A DNA stretch of 64,000 nt, from NCBI GenBank assembly GCA_963750045.1, contig CAVVPD010000002.1, forward strand, positions 186,001 to 250,000, written 5' to 3'. This DNA comes from DASUAS01 sp963750045 (GTDB taxonomy: Bacteria; Actinomycetota; Acidimicrobiia; IMCC26256; DASPTH01). Within the stretch, counting starts at the first letter, position 1; the number at the start of each line of letters is the position of its first letter. Of this stretch, positions 44,267-53,386 are shown piece by piece. Under the pieces are notes generated by a model. That model saw only the letters and a list, made by a program, of their open reading frames with translations. It was not told the origin of the DNA and made no database searches. A program made the position numbers and the translations under genes.

Positions 44267-45381
44267 GCGACGTCACCGCGGCCGTCGTCCGCGCGCCGGG
44301 CGAGCCCTTCGTACTGGAGCCGGTGTCGCTCGACGAACCGCAACCCGACGAGGTGCTCGTGCGCGTCGTCGCCGCCGGCATCTGTCACACCGACCTCGCG
44401 GTGCAACACGGCCACATCCCCGTGCCCCTCCCCGCCGTGCTCGGCCATGAGGGCGCGGGCATCGTCGAGAGGGTGGGTGTCCACGTGACCGGCGTTCACG
44501 CGGGCGCCCACGTGATCATGAGCCAGGCCCTCTGCGGTCACTGCCGGCGGTGCCTCGGCGGTGAGCCGGCATACTGCGAGAATGCCGCCGCGCTGAGCCT
44601 GGGCGGTCGCCGCGCCGACGGTTCGACACCGCTGCACGACGGCGCGGGCGCCGAGATCTCCGGGAACTTCGTCGGGCAGTCGTCGTTCGCGACCCACGCG
44701 ATCGTCAAGGCGCACAACGTCTACGAGATCGCGCCCGATCTCCCTCTCGCCCTCCTCGCGCCGATCGGGTGCGGAGTCATGACCGGCACGGGCGCGATCT
44801 TCAACGACGCGCGGCCCGCCCCGGGCGCAACGGTGGCGGTGATGGGTTGCGGCACGGTCGGACTGGCGGCGGTGATGGCCGCCAAGGTGAGCGGCGCCGC
44901 GCAGATCATCGGCGTCGATCTCGCGCCGGCACGCCTCGAGCTGGCGCGTGAGGTGGGCGCGACCGCAACCGTCCTCGCCGGTGACGACGTGGTCGCACAG
45001 GTCCACGAGCTCACCGCCGGAGGCGCCGACGTCGCCATCGAAGCGGCCGGGATGCCCGCGACGGCGATCGCCGCGATCGGATCGACCCACTCGACCGGAA
45101 GGACCGTGATCGTCGGTGCCGCGCCCTTCGGATCCACCATCGAGCTCGACTGGTGGACGCTCGGCGCCGGGCGCCGCGTGCAGGGGTCCGTCATCGGTTC
45201 CAGCGACCCCGCGCGCGACCTTCCCCGCCTGGTCGAACTGTGGCGAAGCGGTGATCTCCCGCTCGAGGCCCTGGTGGCGACGTTCCCCTTCGAGCACATC
45301 AACGAAGCGGTCGCGGCCACTGCGTCCGGAACGGTCGTCAAGCCCGTCCTGGTGATGGACGGCGAAGGAGCGTCACGGTGA
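44263..45381 (+). CDS. zinc-dependent alcohol dehydrogenase (MDR family)
   Basis: A 372-residue medium-chain dehydrogenase of the class III/benzyl-alcohol type. Catalytic zinc ligands in GICHTDLAVQHGH near 40 and GHEGAG near 61; structural zinc site CGHCRRCLGGEPAYC near 87-101; Rossmann segment MGCGTVGLAAVMAAK near 195. It oxidises a primary alcohol to the aldehyde with NAD. The start ATG overlaps the previous stop (ATGA) and its stop overlaps the P450 start (GTGA), so the enzymes are made together. It probably oxidises the alcohol formed by the P450. Confidence 0.94.
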   Translation: MSDVTAAVVRAPGEPFVLEPVSLDEPQPDEVLVRVVAAGICHTDLAVQHGHIPVPLPAVLGHEGAGIVERVGVHVTGVHAGAHVIMSQALCGHCRRCLGGEPAYCENAAALSLGGRRADGSTPLHDGAGAEISGNFVGQSSFATHAIVKAHNVYEIAPDLPLALLAPIGCGVMTGTGAIFNDARPAPGATVAVMGCGTVGLAAVMAAKVSGAAQIIGVDLAPARLELAREVGATATVLAGDDVVAQVHELTAGGADVAIEAAGMPATAIAAIGSTHSTGRTVIVGAAPFGSTIELDWWTLGAGRRVQGSVIGSSDPARDLPRLVELWRSGDLPLEALVATFPFEHINEAVAATASGTVVKPVLVMDGEGASR

Positions 45382-46589
45382 ACGAGTACCACCCGGCCGA
45401 CCCCCAGACGACGCGAGATCCGTTTCCCGCCCTGGCCGAGCTCCGCCGGACGTGCCCGGTCAGCCGCCGCATCGAGCCCGATCTTCCTCCCGTCACGCTC
45501 GTCACGCGCTACGAAGACCTGCGAACCGTCTACCGCGACTACCGCACCTTCGGGAACATCGGCTTCTACCCGTCCCTCGATCTCTACGGGATGATCCCGG
45601 AGGAGCAGCGCACGATCATCGATCTCGATCCGCCCCGGCACACCGCGGTTCGAAGGCTCAACCTGCTCGCCATGAAGCCGTCGGCGATCGAACAGGTCCT
45701 GCCGCGCATCGAGACGGTTGCCCAGCAGGTCGTCGCGCGGATGGTCGCCGCCGGCACAGCTGAAGTCGTCGGCGACCTCGCAGTGCCGCTCCCGGCGGAC
45801 GCCATCGCCGCGGTGCTCGGGCTCCCCGCCAACGATGCGGGCAGGATCCACGAGTGGATCGAGACGGTCTTCAGCGAGCCGGCCGTGGACCGAGCGGATC
45901 GACAGGCGAATCCGACGGCCGACATGAACGCCGACTTCGATGCGTACCTGATCGATCAGATCTCGGCGCGCCGTCGCGGCGACGCCACCGACGATGACGC
46001 GATTCGCCGGATGACCGAGTTCGAACGCGACGACGGATCGCGCTTCAGCGACGGGGAGCTGTGCATCCACATCCGCACGCTGCTGATGGCCGGGAACGAG
46101 ACGACCACGAGCCTGATCAGCAATCTCGTCTACCGGTTCTTGACCGTGCCCGAGGCGCAATCACGTCTCCGGACCGATCGTGCGCTGCTCGAGCCGTTCA
46201 TCGAGGAATGCCTCCGCTTCGACGCTCCGCTCACCCAGTTCCCGCGTCGGTGCCTCGGCGCATCGACGATTGCCGACGTCCCGATCGCGGTCGACGACAT
46301 CCTTTCGCTGTCCATACCTTCGGCCAACCGTGACGAGACGGTGTGGGGTGACGACGCCGAGGAGTTCCGCATCGATCGGTTCACGACCGAGCAACCCGAC
46401 CACCTCACATTCGGTCTCGGCGCGCACTTCTGCGTTGGCGCCAACCTCGCCCGACGAACGGCCGCGATCGCGCTCGAGGTCCTGCTCGACCAGACGACGG
46501 AGCTCAGACTCGCCCCGGGGTTCTCGTTCGACAAGGTCTGGTTCTTCGAGTTCTGGCGCCCCAAGCGCCTCGACATCCTGCTCGGCTGA
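45378..46589 (+). CDS. cytochrome P450
   Basis: A 403-residue soluble P450. The I-helix LLMAGNETTTSLI near 235-247 has Glu in the usual acidic place; the ExxR motif lies in EECLRFDAP near 276; the heme loop FGLGAHFCVGANLARR near 345-360 carries the Cys ligand. The GTG at 45378 overlaps the alcohol dehydrogenase stop. Last gene of the five-gene operon. Electron donors (ferredoxin and reductase) are not in the window. Substrate unknown; the sequence differs clearly from the other two P450s here. Confidence 0.94.
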   Translation: MNEYHPADPQTTRDPFPALAELRRTCPVSRRIEPDLPPVTLVTRYEDLRTVYRDYRTFGNIGFYPSLDLYGMIPEEQRTIIDLDPPRHTAVRRLNLLAMKPSAIEQVLPRIETVAQQVVARMVAAGTAEVVGDLAVPLPADAIAAVLGLPANDAGRIHEWIETVFSEPAVDRADRQANPTADMNADFDAYLIDQISARRRGDATDDDAIRRMTEFERDDGSRFSDGELCIHIRTLLMAGNETTTSLISNLVYRFLTVPEAQSRLRTDRALLEPFIEECLRFDAPLTQFPRRCLGASTIADVPIAVDDILSLSIPSANRDETVWGDDAEEFRIDRFTTEQPDHLTFGLGAHFCVGANLARRTAAIALEVLLDQTTELRLAPGFSFDKVWFFEFWRPKRLDILLG

Positions 46590-46750
46590 GGCCTCGCGCC
46601 GGATCACGCGGACCCCGCTGGGGTGACGTGTCGGCATCACCACGTCAGGTCGGGACTGTCCGGCGTGCCGTGGCTCATCGGAACACCTTGTCGACCCGGC
46701 CTCTGCGCGCGAATGTCGTGCTGGCAATGGAATCCACCAGGAGGTTCACC

Positions 46751-47071
46751 ATGCCGAAGTTCATGTTCAGAGCATCGTTGTCACCTGAGGGTGTCACCGG
46801 ACTCCTCGCCGAGGGCGGTACCGCCCGACGCACCGTCGTCCAGGACGCGATCGAGGCTCTCGGGGGGACGCTCGAGGCCTTCTACTTCGCGTTCGGCGAC
46901 GACGACGTCGTCGGTATTTGCGAGCTGCCCGACAACGAGACCGCGGCCGCCTTCGGTTTGGAGACCTCGTCGTCGGGCCGGGTATCCGTGGTGACGACGG
47001 TGCTGCTCACACCGGAGGAGGTCGACCGAGCTCGCGAGAAGAAGAGCGGCTGGCGGGCACCCGGGGCCTGA
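46751..47071 (+). CDS. GYD-domain protein
   Basis: A 106-residue dimeric ferredoxin-fold protein of the GYD family: MPKFMFRASLSPEGVTGLLAEGGTARR, EALGGTLEAFYFAFGDDDVVGICELPDN, VTTVLLTPEEVD. AGGAGG ends 6 bases before the ATG at 46751, which decides this start over longer frames upstream. The function of the family is not known; members often lie near oxidoreductases. It is transcribed after the P450 operon but with its own 161-base upstream gap, in which I see no promoter motif or gene. Confidence 0.88.
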   Translation: MPKFMFRASLSPEGVTGLLAEGGTARRTVVQDAIEALGGTLEAFYFAFGDDDVVGICELPDNETAAAFGLETSSSGRVSVVTTVLLTPEEVDRAREKKSGWRAPGA

Positions 47072-47231
47072 GCCGAGGCTCCCGGAGCGACGGCGATCGG
47101 GCGGCCGACGCCCCGAGCGGATTGTGCTGTCCGTCGCGACCGACGTGCGCGACGTTCAGTCCGTCGGCGACCCCGGAGCGAGGGTGACGTACGCTCGCTT
47201 CCACGGCTCTGCTGTTGTTCGATGACGGGTG

Positions 47232-47516
47232 ACCGACGAATCCGTCCCATGACCAACGCGGGATCCGCAGACCTTCTGGGACGTCGTCTGCGGAGCGGTG
47301 ATACCGGGACATCGTCGTCTCGGTCGCCCACGCGAAGTGGTCGTGCAGCAAGTGTCGGAGCCGCTCGTCCCCGTCGAGACCGACGTCGACCAGGGCCTCG
47401 TCGAAGCAAACGATCGCCCGCCGGTCCATCTCCTCGTGCGGCCCATTGCCGCTGTGGAGGCGCACGACCGAGGTCTCGTCGCCACAGGTCTCGGAATACC
47501 GGGTCGGGCCATGTCG
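47232..47516 (-). pseudogene. remnant of a group II truncated-hemoglobin-like gene
   Basis: The minus strand reads GPTRYSETCGDETSVVRLHSG, then NGPHEEMDRRAIVCFDEAL, and continues to the end motif IPRWSWDG. This is the C-terminal two thirds of an actinobacterial group II truncated-hemoglobin-like protein. The N-terminal helices with the first part of the heme pocket are not found in any frame upstream, and no stop follows the end motif in frame. The gene looks truncated and decayed. Heme oxygen-binding would be the parental role. Confidence 0.55.
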
Positions 47517-47869
47517 CAGCGGATGTCCGCCCGCCCCACCCGGTGACGCGTCCGCGTTCGGGCCCGGTCCGCGCAGACGGGTCCGTCCGCTATCGCCTGA
47601 CCAGGCACTTCCGGAGTTCGTTCGGTCGGAGCGCTCCCCTGACCTCTCGACCAACGCAGCGCTCGGTGGTTCGCGAGTGGATCGCCTTCGTCGGGCGCCC
47701 ACATCAGTCCAGGGCTTGGCCGGCGAATGTCCGCGGTTCGCGTCCGGCGAGCAGCCAACCGGCGGCCGCGGGGAGTCCGATCGCAGCATGAGATTCCCGA
47801 GCGGCGGCGCGGCGAGGTTGTCCAGGTCGGCGTGGTACCCCGACCAGAACGAGGTGCGCGTCGTACTTC
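47517..47869. other. stretch with no recognisable gene
   Basis: About 350 bases between two gene remnants. Open frames exist on both strands but give Arg/Ser/Pro-rich low-complexity products without recognisable motifs. Probably decayed coding DNA. Confidence 0.5.
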
Positions 47870-48058
47870 CGGCGCGACCACTCCGTGATCGGGAACCGCG
47901 TCGTCCGTCGTCGGCGACGCCCGGACACCGTCGACCGCGTACGTCTCCACCGCCTCCACGATCTGCAATCTCGAGACCGCCTCGGCATACGACACGGCCA
48001 GGTGATTGATGGCGATGACATCGGCCGCCTGGTCGGCCGTCGGTTCGGCGATGATCAA
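47870..48058 (-). pseudogene. 5' remnant of a SnoaL-like gene
   Basis: The ATG at 48058, preceded by GAGGAGGGAAC, opens MIIAEPTADQAADVIAINHL, then AVSYAEAVSRLQIVEAVETYAVDGV. This is a normal NTF2/SnoaL-type N-terminus (helix, helix, then the first strand). After about 60 residues the frame degenerates into Arg-rich sequence. A good ribosome site remains, so a short nonsense-tailed peptide may still be made. It is divergent from nothing and lies 23 bases after the P450 stop on the same strand. Confidence 0.5.
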
Positions 48059-48081
48059 CTTGTTCCCTCCTCATGGTCCAG

Positions 48082-49299
48082 TCAGGGAGAGCTGAAGCTC
48101 AGGGGGAGGTGCCGCGCTTGACGCACGCCGGCGAACTCGTACTCGATCGCCTCGCCGTCGGTGACCCAGTACTCGGGGATGCGCCGGTGCAGCTGGTCGA
48201 CCGATGCGCGCAGCTCGGCGCGCGCCAGGTGTGATCCCAGGCAACGGTGGATCCCGGCGGCGAACGCGATGTGGCGGTTCTCGGTCCGGTCGAGGTGGGC
48301 GTCGAGCGGGTGATCGAAAGATGCCGGGTCGAGGTTGGCGCTGGCCCAACACAGGTAGACCATCTCACCCTGCTTGATCGGCACGCCGTTGACCTCGGTG
48401 TCGCGCAGCGCGGTGCGCGCGCCTGAGGACGGAACCGGGCTCTCGTAGCGCATGATCTCCTCGATCGCCCCCGCCAGCCGGTCGGGTTCCGCGACGAGGC
48501 GCGCACGAACCTCCGGGTGCGTCGCCAGCCACGCCACGATGCACGAGAGCGACGAGGTGACGGTGTCGAGTCCGGCGATGGTGAACATCTGCATGATGTT
48601 CACCACCTCGTCGTCGTTCAGGCTGTGGCCGTCGACTTCGAAGTGCATGAACTGATCGAGCAAGTCGTCGTGGCGCGCGCCTTCGGCGCGTCGCTCGTCG
48701 AGGCGGGTGTGCAAGTGGGCGCGGAGCTCGCGTCCCGCGGCGCGGCCGATCACCTCGGCTTCGTCGCGCGTCGCGGCCTCGTTCTTGAGGATGTGGTCCT
48801 TCTTCGCGATGAGGAAGGACGCGTCTTCCACCGGCAGCCCGAAGATGCGCAGGAAGATCGTCGACGGGAGCGGGACGCAGAACGCGTCGTGGAACTCGAC
48901 GCGGCCATCGCCGACGAAGCCGTCGATGAGCTCGTCGGCGAGCTTGCGGATGTCGGGTTCGAGCGCTGCCATCTTCTTCGGCGTGAACAGTGGATCCAAC
49001 AGCTTGCGGTAGTGCCGGTGCAGTTCGCCGTCGATGTGCAGCGGGATGAGCGGGTCATCCGTCCCCATGCCCATCACGACCGACCCGATGTCGGGATTCC
49101 GGCCGGCGGCGACGATGTCGTCCATCCCGAAGAACCCGACCCCCATCTCCCAGCGCACCACCGGCATCGTGCGCCGGACCTCGTCGAGGGCGGTCTGTGG
49201 CAACTCGACGTCGAGCGCGCCATTCGGTTCGTAGGCGATCAGCGCCCGCAACTCCGGGCTCATCTGCTCGTAGCTCATCTCGACCACGTCGTTGCGCAT
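48082..49299 (-). CDS. cytochrome P450
   Basis: A 405-residue soluble P450. I-helix FTIAGLDTVTSSL near 240; ExxR in EEIMRYESP near 283; heme loop FAAGIHRCLGSHLAR near 345-359. Shares the AGLDTVT helix and HRCLGSHLA loop with the frameshifted P450 at 30609, so the two belong to related families. The ATG follows AGGGGGATCTG. A 5'-truncated TetR gene lies just upstream in the same direction and may once have been its regulator. Substrate unknown. Confidence 0.94.
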   Translation of the reverse strand: MRNDVVEMSYEQMSPELRALIAYEPNGALDVELPQTALDEVRRTMPVVRWEMGVGFFGMDDIVAAGRNPDIGSVVMGMGTDDPLIPLHIDGELHRHYRKLLDPLFTPKKMAALEPDIRKLADELIDGFVGDGRVEFHDAFCVPLPSTIFLRIFGLPVEDASFLIAKKDHILKNEAATRDEAEVIGRAAGRELRAHLHTRLDERRAEGARHDDLLDQFMHFEVDGHSLNDDEVVNIMQMFTIAGLDTVTSSLSCIVAWLATHPEVRARLVAEPDRLAGAIEEIMRYESPVPSSGARTALRDTEVNGVPIKQGEMVYLCWASANLDPASFDHPLDAHLDRTENRHIAFAAGIHRCLGSHLARAELRASVDQLHRRIPEYWVTDGEAIEYEFAGVRQARHLPLSFSSP

Positions 49300-49329
49300 C
49301 AGATCCCCCTGGATCGCGAATGCTTTGAA

Positions 49330-49779
49330 TCATCCCACCGATTCGGCGTCGACGGTGGCCAGAGATCGCAAGAAGACCAACTGCTGCTCCACGCGGTCGA
49401 CCCAACTTGCCGGCGCCCCGCCGCTCGCGAACACGGCCTGGAGTCGAAGACCATTGACCAGTGCGTGGAGTTCGGAGGCGACCTGAATCGGCTCGACGTC
49501 GGTACGGATCGATCCGTCGCCTTGACCGCGGACGACCAGCTCGGCCCATCGTGCGACCCAGACACGGATCGCGCGACGCATTGTGTCAGCAGCCGCGCGA
49601 TCGACACTGGCCCGACTCGTGAACGCGATCCAGACGCGGGATTCACCCGCGCCACCACCGAGGATTTCATTGACCACCACCACGATCGCGGCTCGCCCGG
49701 TCGGCGCCGCGCCGGCTCGCTCGAAGCGTTCGAGGTTCATGCGCTCCAGCTCTCGAAGCGCTTCGCGCTCCTGAAGAGA
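49330..49779 (-). pseudogene. TetR regulator lacking its DNA-binding domain
   Basis: The open frame reads SLQEREALRELERMNLERFE, then helical sequence such as IQVASELHALVNGLRLQAVFA: the ligand-binding C-terminal domain of a TetR protein. Upstream in frame is a TGA (49780-49782), and only 75 more bases separate it from the tRNA-Leu gene, too few for the 50-60-residue helix-turn-helix. An internal ATG at 49740 would still lack the DNA-binding part. It is thus a 5' deletion whose breakpoint lies next to a tRNA. It may have controlled the P450 downstream. Confidence 0.65.
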
Positions 49780-49856
49780 TCACGGTGCGGCGCGTGCAGA
49801 CGACTTGCAACCGGCTCGGGCCCCTGCTCGAGAAGCTCTGAGAAGGTCAGCGCATG

Positions 49857-49942
49857 TGCCCGGGGAGAGATTCGAACTCTCACGCTCCATCACGGAGCCG
49901 GCGGGTTTAAGCCGCCTGCGTCTACCGTTCCGCCACCCGGGC
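49857..49942 (-). tRNA. tRNA-Leu (anticodon TAA)
   Basis: An 86-base type II tRNA. The acceptor stem pairs GCCCGGG with CCCGGGC; the anticodon stem GGCGG/CCGCC encloses the loop CTTAAAC, giving anticodon TAA (codon UUA). The long variable arm pairs GCTCC with GGAGC, and the T arm contains GTTCGAATC. The discriminator base is A and CCA is not encoded. UUA is a very rare codon in such G+C-rich genomes. Confidence 0.95.
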
Positions 49943-49977
49943 CTCCGGCGAGGCTACGCGACCCCTCGCGCCGGTGG

Positions 49978-51183
49978 TCACGAGTGGACGACCGAATGGC
50001 GGAACGCAACGGCGCGCGGCCACCTCCGGTACCGCGGCACGGCGTTCGGCAGGCCCGGCGTTCGAGGATCGATCGCGGTTGCGATGAAGGCCAGCAGGAC
50101 GACCGTCCGCGCGGCCACGAGCAGCGGGAGCACGGTGTGCACGAGCGCGAGCGAGTCGAGACCGTGGAAGTAGCCGTAGACGACGGCGAACACGGCGACG
50201 TCCACGGCGCAGAACGACACCCAGAGCCGCCGACCGATCGGCAGCATCACGAAGAACAGCACCAGCCAGACGTCGTAGGTCGGTGAGTAGACCTTGTTGC
50301 AGAGCACGAACATCGCCACCGCCACGCCCGCGAGCTGCACGGCTCCCAGCCTTCGCCGCACGGCGAGGAACACGAGTAGCACGACGGCGAGCGCGAGCAG
50401 CATCGCGGAGACCTGGTTGGCGATCTGCGCGCCGCGGGCACCCTCCACGGGAAGGCCGAGGAGCCGGAACGCGTAGAACGACACGCTTCCCCAGGTCGCG
50501 TTCCGCTTCGACTGGAAGGCGTACGGCCACCACCAGCCCGAGGGGTTCGCCACGAGCACAGGTAGGTTCACCGCCGCGAACACCGCCGTGCTCGAGACCA
50601 CCAGGCGGATCGCACCGCGGCGGTCACCGGACGAGAAGCGCAGGGCCGCGAGCGGCGCCACGACGATCGCCGGAAACAACTTGACCGCGGCACCGATGCC
50701 GAAGGCCACCCCGGCCGCGACGTCACGCTCGCGCTCGAACGCGAGCAGACCCACGAAGACCGCGGCGATGGCAAAGACATCCCAGTTCTGGAACGCGTAC
50801 AGCAGGACTGGCGTCGCGAGCGCCCAGCGCCAAGCTCGGGCACCGAATCGGCGCTCGAGGACCACCGTCATCGTCACGCAGATCGCGCCGGACGCGAGCG
50901 CGGTCACCAGCAATACCCCGAGCGGCGTCGGTGACACCAGCGCCGCGAGGTACAACAGCACGCCCGAGAGCACCGGGTATTCGATCGGTCGATCGATGTA
51001 GGGCAGGACATCCCGTCCGATGCCACGGTGGAGGAACACGCGCGGGAGGTCGCTGAGCGCGCTGTGTCCCCCGCTCCCGTAGAACGCGAGTTGCAGGGCG
51101 AGTCCGACCAGGAGCGTGACGACGGTGGCCACGACCATCCGGGTGGGGAACTGATGGCGTTCGGCCTGGCGCTCGACCGTCAT
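49978..51183 (-). CDS. GT87-like (DUF2029) polyprenol-mannose-dependent mannosyltransferase
   Basis: A 401-residue membrane protein with about nine to ten hydrophobic helices and cytoplasmic Arg-rich ends. Resembles GT-C fold enzymes of the GT87/DUF2029 family: an early loop with the acidic pair region DRPIEYPVLSG, a QNWDVFAI segment, AAVKLFPAIVVAPL and a YSPTYDVWLVLFF near 290. Family members use polyprenyl-phosphate mannose to extend glycolipids at the outer face of the membrane. Its ATG overlaps the stop of the upstream fused synthase gene (ATGA). Donor and enzyme would thus be made together. The acceptor is unknown. Confidence 0.85.
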   Translation of the reverse strand: MTVERQAERHQFPTRMVVATVVTLLVGLALQLAFYGSGGHSALSDLPRVFLHRGIGRDVLPYIDRPIEYPVLSGVLLYLAALVSPTPLGVLLVTALASGAICVTMTVVLERRFGARAWRWALATPVLLYAFQNWDVFAIAAVFVGLLAFERERDVAAGVAFGIGAAVKLFPAIVVAPLAALRFSSGDRRGAIRLVVSSTAVFAAVNLPVLVANPSGWWWPYAFQSKRNATWGSVSFYAFRLLGLPVEGARGAQIANQVSAMLLALAVVLLVFLAVRRRLGAVQLAGVAVAMFVLCNKVYSPTYDVWLVLFFVMLPIGRRLWVSFCAVDVAVFAVVYGYFHGLDSLALVHTVLPLLVAARTVVLLAFIATAIDPRTPGLPNAVPRYRRWPRAVAFRHSVVHS

Positions 51184-53363
51184 GCTGGATGGACGGCCGC
51201 CGGCGAAGTGATCGCGGTCGAGCGCGGAAGGCGTGCCTGCACACCCCAGCGCGTCACCAGTCCCAGAGCTTCGGCGACGATGCCGAACGACATCTTCGAG
51301 ACGCCCGCTTCCCGATCCTTGAACACGATGGGCACCTCGGCGATGTCTGCGCCCAACTCGTTCGCCCGGTGGGTCATCTCGATCTGGAAGCCGTAGCCAT
51401 GAGCGTGGACCGAGTCCAGGTCGATCTTGCGGAGCAAGGACGCTCGGTAGGCGCGAAAGCCCGAGGTGACGTCGTGCACCGGAACCCGCAGCATTCGACG
51501 CGCGTAGCCACCGCCCAGACGCGAGAGGGCGCGCCTGCTGAACGACCAGTTCACGGTGCCGCCGCCGGGCACATACCGCGAACCCACCACGAGATCCGCT
51601 CCCTGCCTGATCGCTTCCAGCAGCGTCGGAACGACCTTCGGGTCATGCGACAGATCGGCGTCCATCTCGACGAGGACTTCGTAGCCACCGTCGAGTCCCA
51701 GCGTGAAGCCCGCCCGGTAGGCGGAGCCGAGCCCCGCGGGACCGGCGCGGCGCAACACGCTGATGCCGCCCAGCTCGTTCGCCAGCGATTCGGCGAGATC
51801 AGCAGTGTTGTCCGGGCTGGCGTCGTCGACGACGAGCACGTCGGCCGCCGGAGCGGCCGCTCGCACCTGCCGGAGCAGGATCTCGATGTTCTCCCGCTCG
51901 TTGTAGGTCGGGACGACGATCAGCGTGGTGAACGGGGAGTGTTCGCGTGGTGCAGCCATGGGTTGTTCCCTTCTCGGATCGAGCACGACGTGGAGTGGAG
52001 GATGGGGAGGGCGGGCGCCACCCTTGGTGCGCACGAGGGCGACGAGCAGTCCCGCGAGCACGAGAGGTCCGCCGAGCAGCGCCACCGCCATCAGGGCATG
52101 ACCGACGGGGCCGGCGAACGGGTGGCGGAAGATCTCGTACGCGGCCACCAGCACCACGGCCTGGGCGGCGACGATGCGCGACACCCGGCTCGTGTGGTCG
52201 AGTGCGGCCGTCGGGAGGGACCACGCCGCATAGCCCGGCAAGGTGTACGCGGCACCGACGGTGAGCGTCGTCATCGCGGCGGGAACGGTCGTCTCGGCGG
52301 GCTCGTGGCGGGTCCGGAACAGGACGACGAGCACCGCCAGGCCGGCGATCCCCAACGCGACGCGTGTCGGCGGTAGACCGAACCCCGTCGCGCCGAGCAA
52401 TTTCCAGACCGAGCTGCGCGAGTACAGCGACCCGGCCGTGCCCATCGGGGTGAACAGGGCGGACGGGCCGGCCAGGAGGTATCCGAGCGCAACGACGCCG
52501 GCCGCACCCGCTCCGACGCGGGCGGCGGCCGCGCGCCCTCGCCGCATCCCGACCGAGACGAGCAACGCGACCACGCCGACCAAGCCGGTGAGCTTGACCA
52601 GAGCACCCAGGCCGCCGACCACGCCGGCGGACGAGTCGCGGCCCTCGGAAGCCAGCACGACGGCTCCCAACATTGCCAGCCCGACCAGGATGTCGTTGCG
52701 CCCGCCGTTGACCAGGTAGAGCGCGACCACCGGATTCACCGCGAGAAACGCGACCGCGCCTGCCGAACGGGTACGCCGCCACACGACGCGGCACGCGATC
52801 ACGACCGCGACCGCGGCCAGGCCCTGGTAGAAGAGTCGGGTCGGCAACTGCGCGGTGCCGAACACGGTCGAAGCCGCCGCCGAAACCGCCGTGAACGCAG
52901 GCCCGTAGACCGACGGGGTGTGCCGCCACGTGTGGCCGACGAGCTTGACCAGCGGGTCGTGCGGGAAGTCGGCGGCCACGTGGGTGTAGGGACTCGCGTG
53001 GTAGACGCCGAGGATCCGGCCATAGATCGCGTACCACCAGAGGTCCTGGGTCGCCGTCGGGGGCACGAGCACTGCGACCGCGGTCTGCGCGGACACCGCG
53101 AGCGCGACGAGCTTGATCGTCAGCCCGGACCAGCGGGACTGCGCGGCCAGCATCGTCACATATGCGATGCAGGCCGTCAGCACCAGCGCGACGTGGATCT
53201 CGCTGGGAAGGACGCGCCGGGACGCAACGACGAGGATCGTCGCGCCGGTCGCGACCACGAGCGCGGCCGGAGCAACGCGTCGAGCGCGCGGGCGGGCAAG
53301 AGTCGGGAGGACCCGCTCTGTCTCCGGGTTGTGATGCTGGCGGCTCAACTGCGATCGGCGCAC
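51180..53363 (-). CDS. GT-C-like membrane mannosyltransferase fused to polyprenol-phosphate-mannose synthase
   Basis: A 727-residue continuous frame. Residues about 1-460 hold about eleven hydrophobic helices with GT87-like features (QDLWWYAIYGRILGVY, NPVVALYLVNGGRNDILVG). Residues about 470-727 are a GT2 polyprenol-phosphate-mannose synthase: IVVPTYNERENI, DVLVVDDASPDNT, the metal-binding VEMDADLSHDP, and VTSGFRAYRASLL. The GTG start at 53363 lies after the kinase stop. An internal ATG at 51959, before MAAPREHSP, has GAAGGGA at a usable distance, so the synthase may also be made separately. The GT-C part would transfer the mannose that the GT2 part loads onto the carrier. Confidence 0.8.
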   Translation of the reverse strand: MRRSQLSRQHHNPETERVLPTLARPRARRVAPAALVVATGATILVVASRRVLPSEIHVALVLTACIAYVTMLAAQSRWSGLTIKLVALAVSAQTAVAVLVPPTATQDLWWYAIYGRILGVYHASPYTHVAADFPHDPLVKLVGHTWRHTPSVYGPAFTAVSAAASTVFGTAQLPTRLFYQGLAAVAVVIACRVVWRRTRSAGAVAFLAVNPVVALYLVNGGRNDILVGLAMLGAVVLASEGRDSSAGVVGGLGALVKLTGLVGVVALLVSVGMRRGRAAAARVGAGAAGVVALGYLLAGPSALFTPMGTAGSLYSRSSVWKLLGATGFGLPPTRVALGIAGLAVLVVLFRTRHEPAETTVPAAMTTLTVGAAYTLPGYAAWSLPTAALDHTSRVSRIVAAQAVVLVAAYEIFRHPFAGPVGHALMAVALLGGPLVLAGLLVALVRTKGGARPPHPPLHVVLDPRREQPMAAPREHSPFTTLIVVPTYNERENIEILLRQVRAAAPAADVLVVDDASPDNTADLAESLANELGGISVLRRAGPAGLGSAYRAGFTLGLDGGYEVLVEMDADLSHDPKVVPTLLEAIRQGADLVVGSRYVPGGGTVNWSFSRRALSRLGGGYARRMLRVPVHDVTSGFRAYRASLLRKIDLDSVHAHGYGFQIEMTHRANELGADIAEVPIVFKDREAGVSKMSFGIVAEALGLVTRWGVQARLPRSTAITSPAAVHPA

Positions 53364-53386
53364 GACCAGAGCGTCGTCCGCGTCCG

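Noticed and set aside
49330..49942. Genomic island inserted at tRNA-Leu
   Set aside because: No integrase, no duplicated tRNA 3' end and no change in base composition are seen; only a truncated gene lies beside the tRNA.
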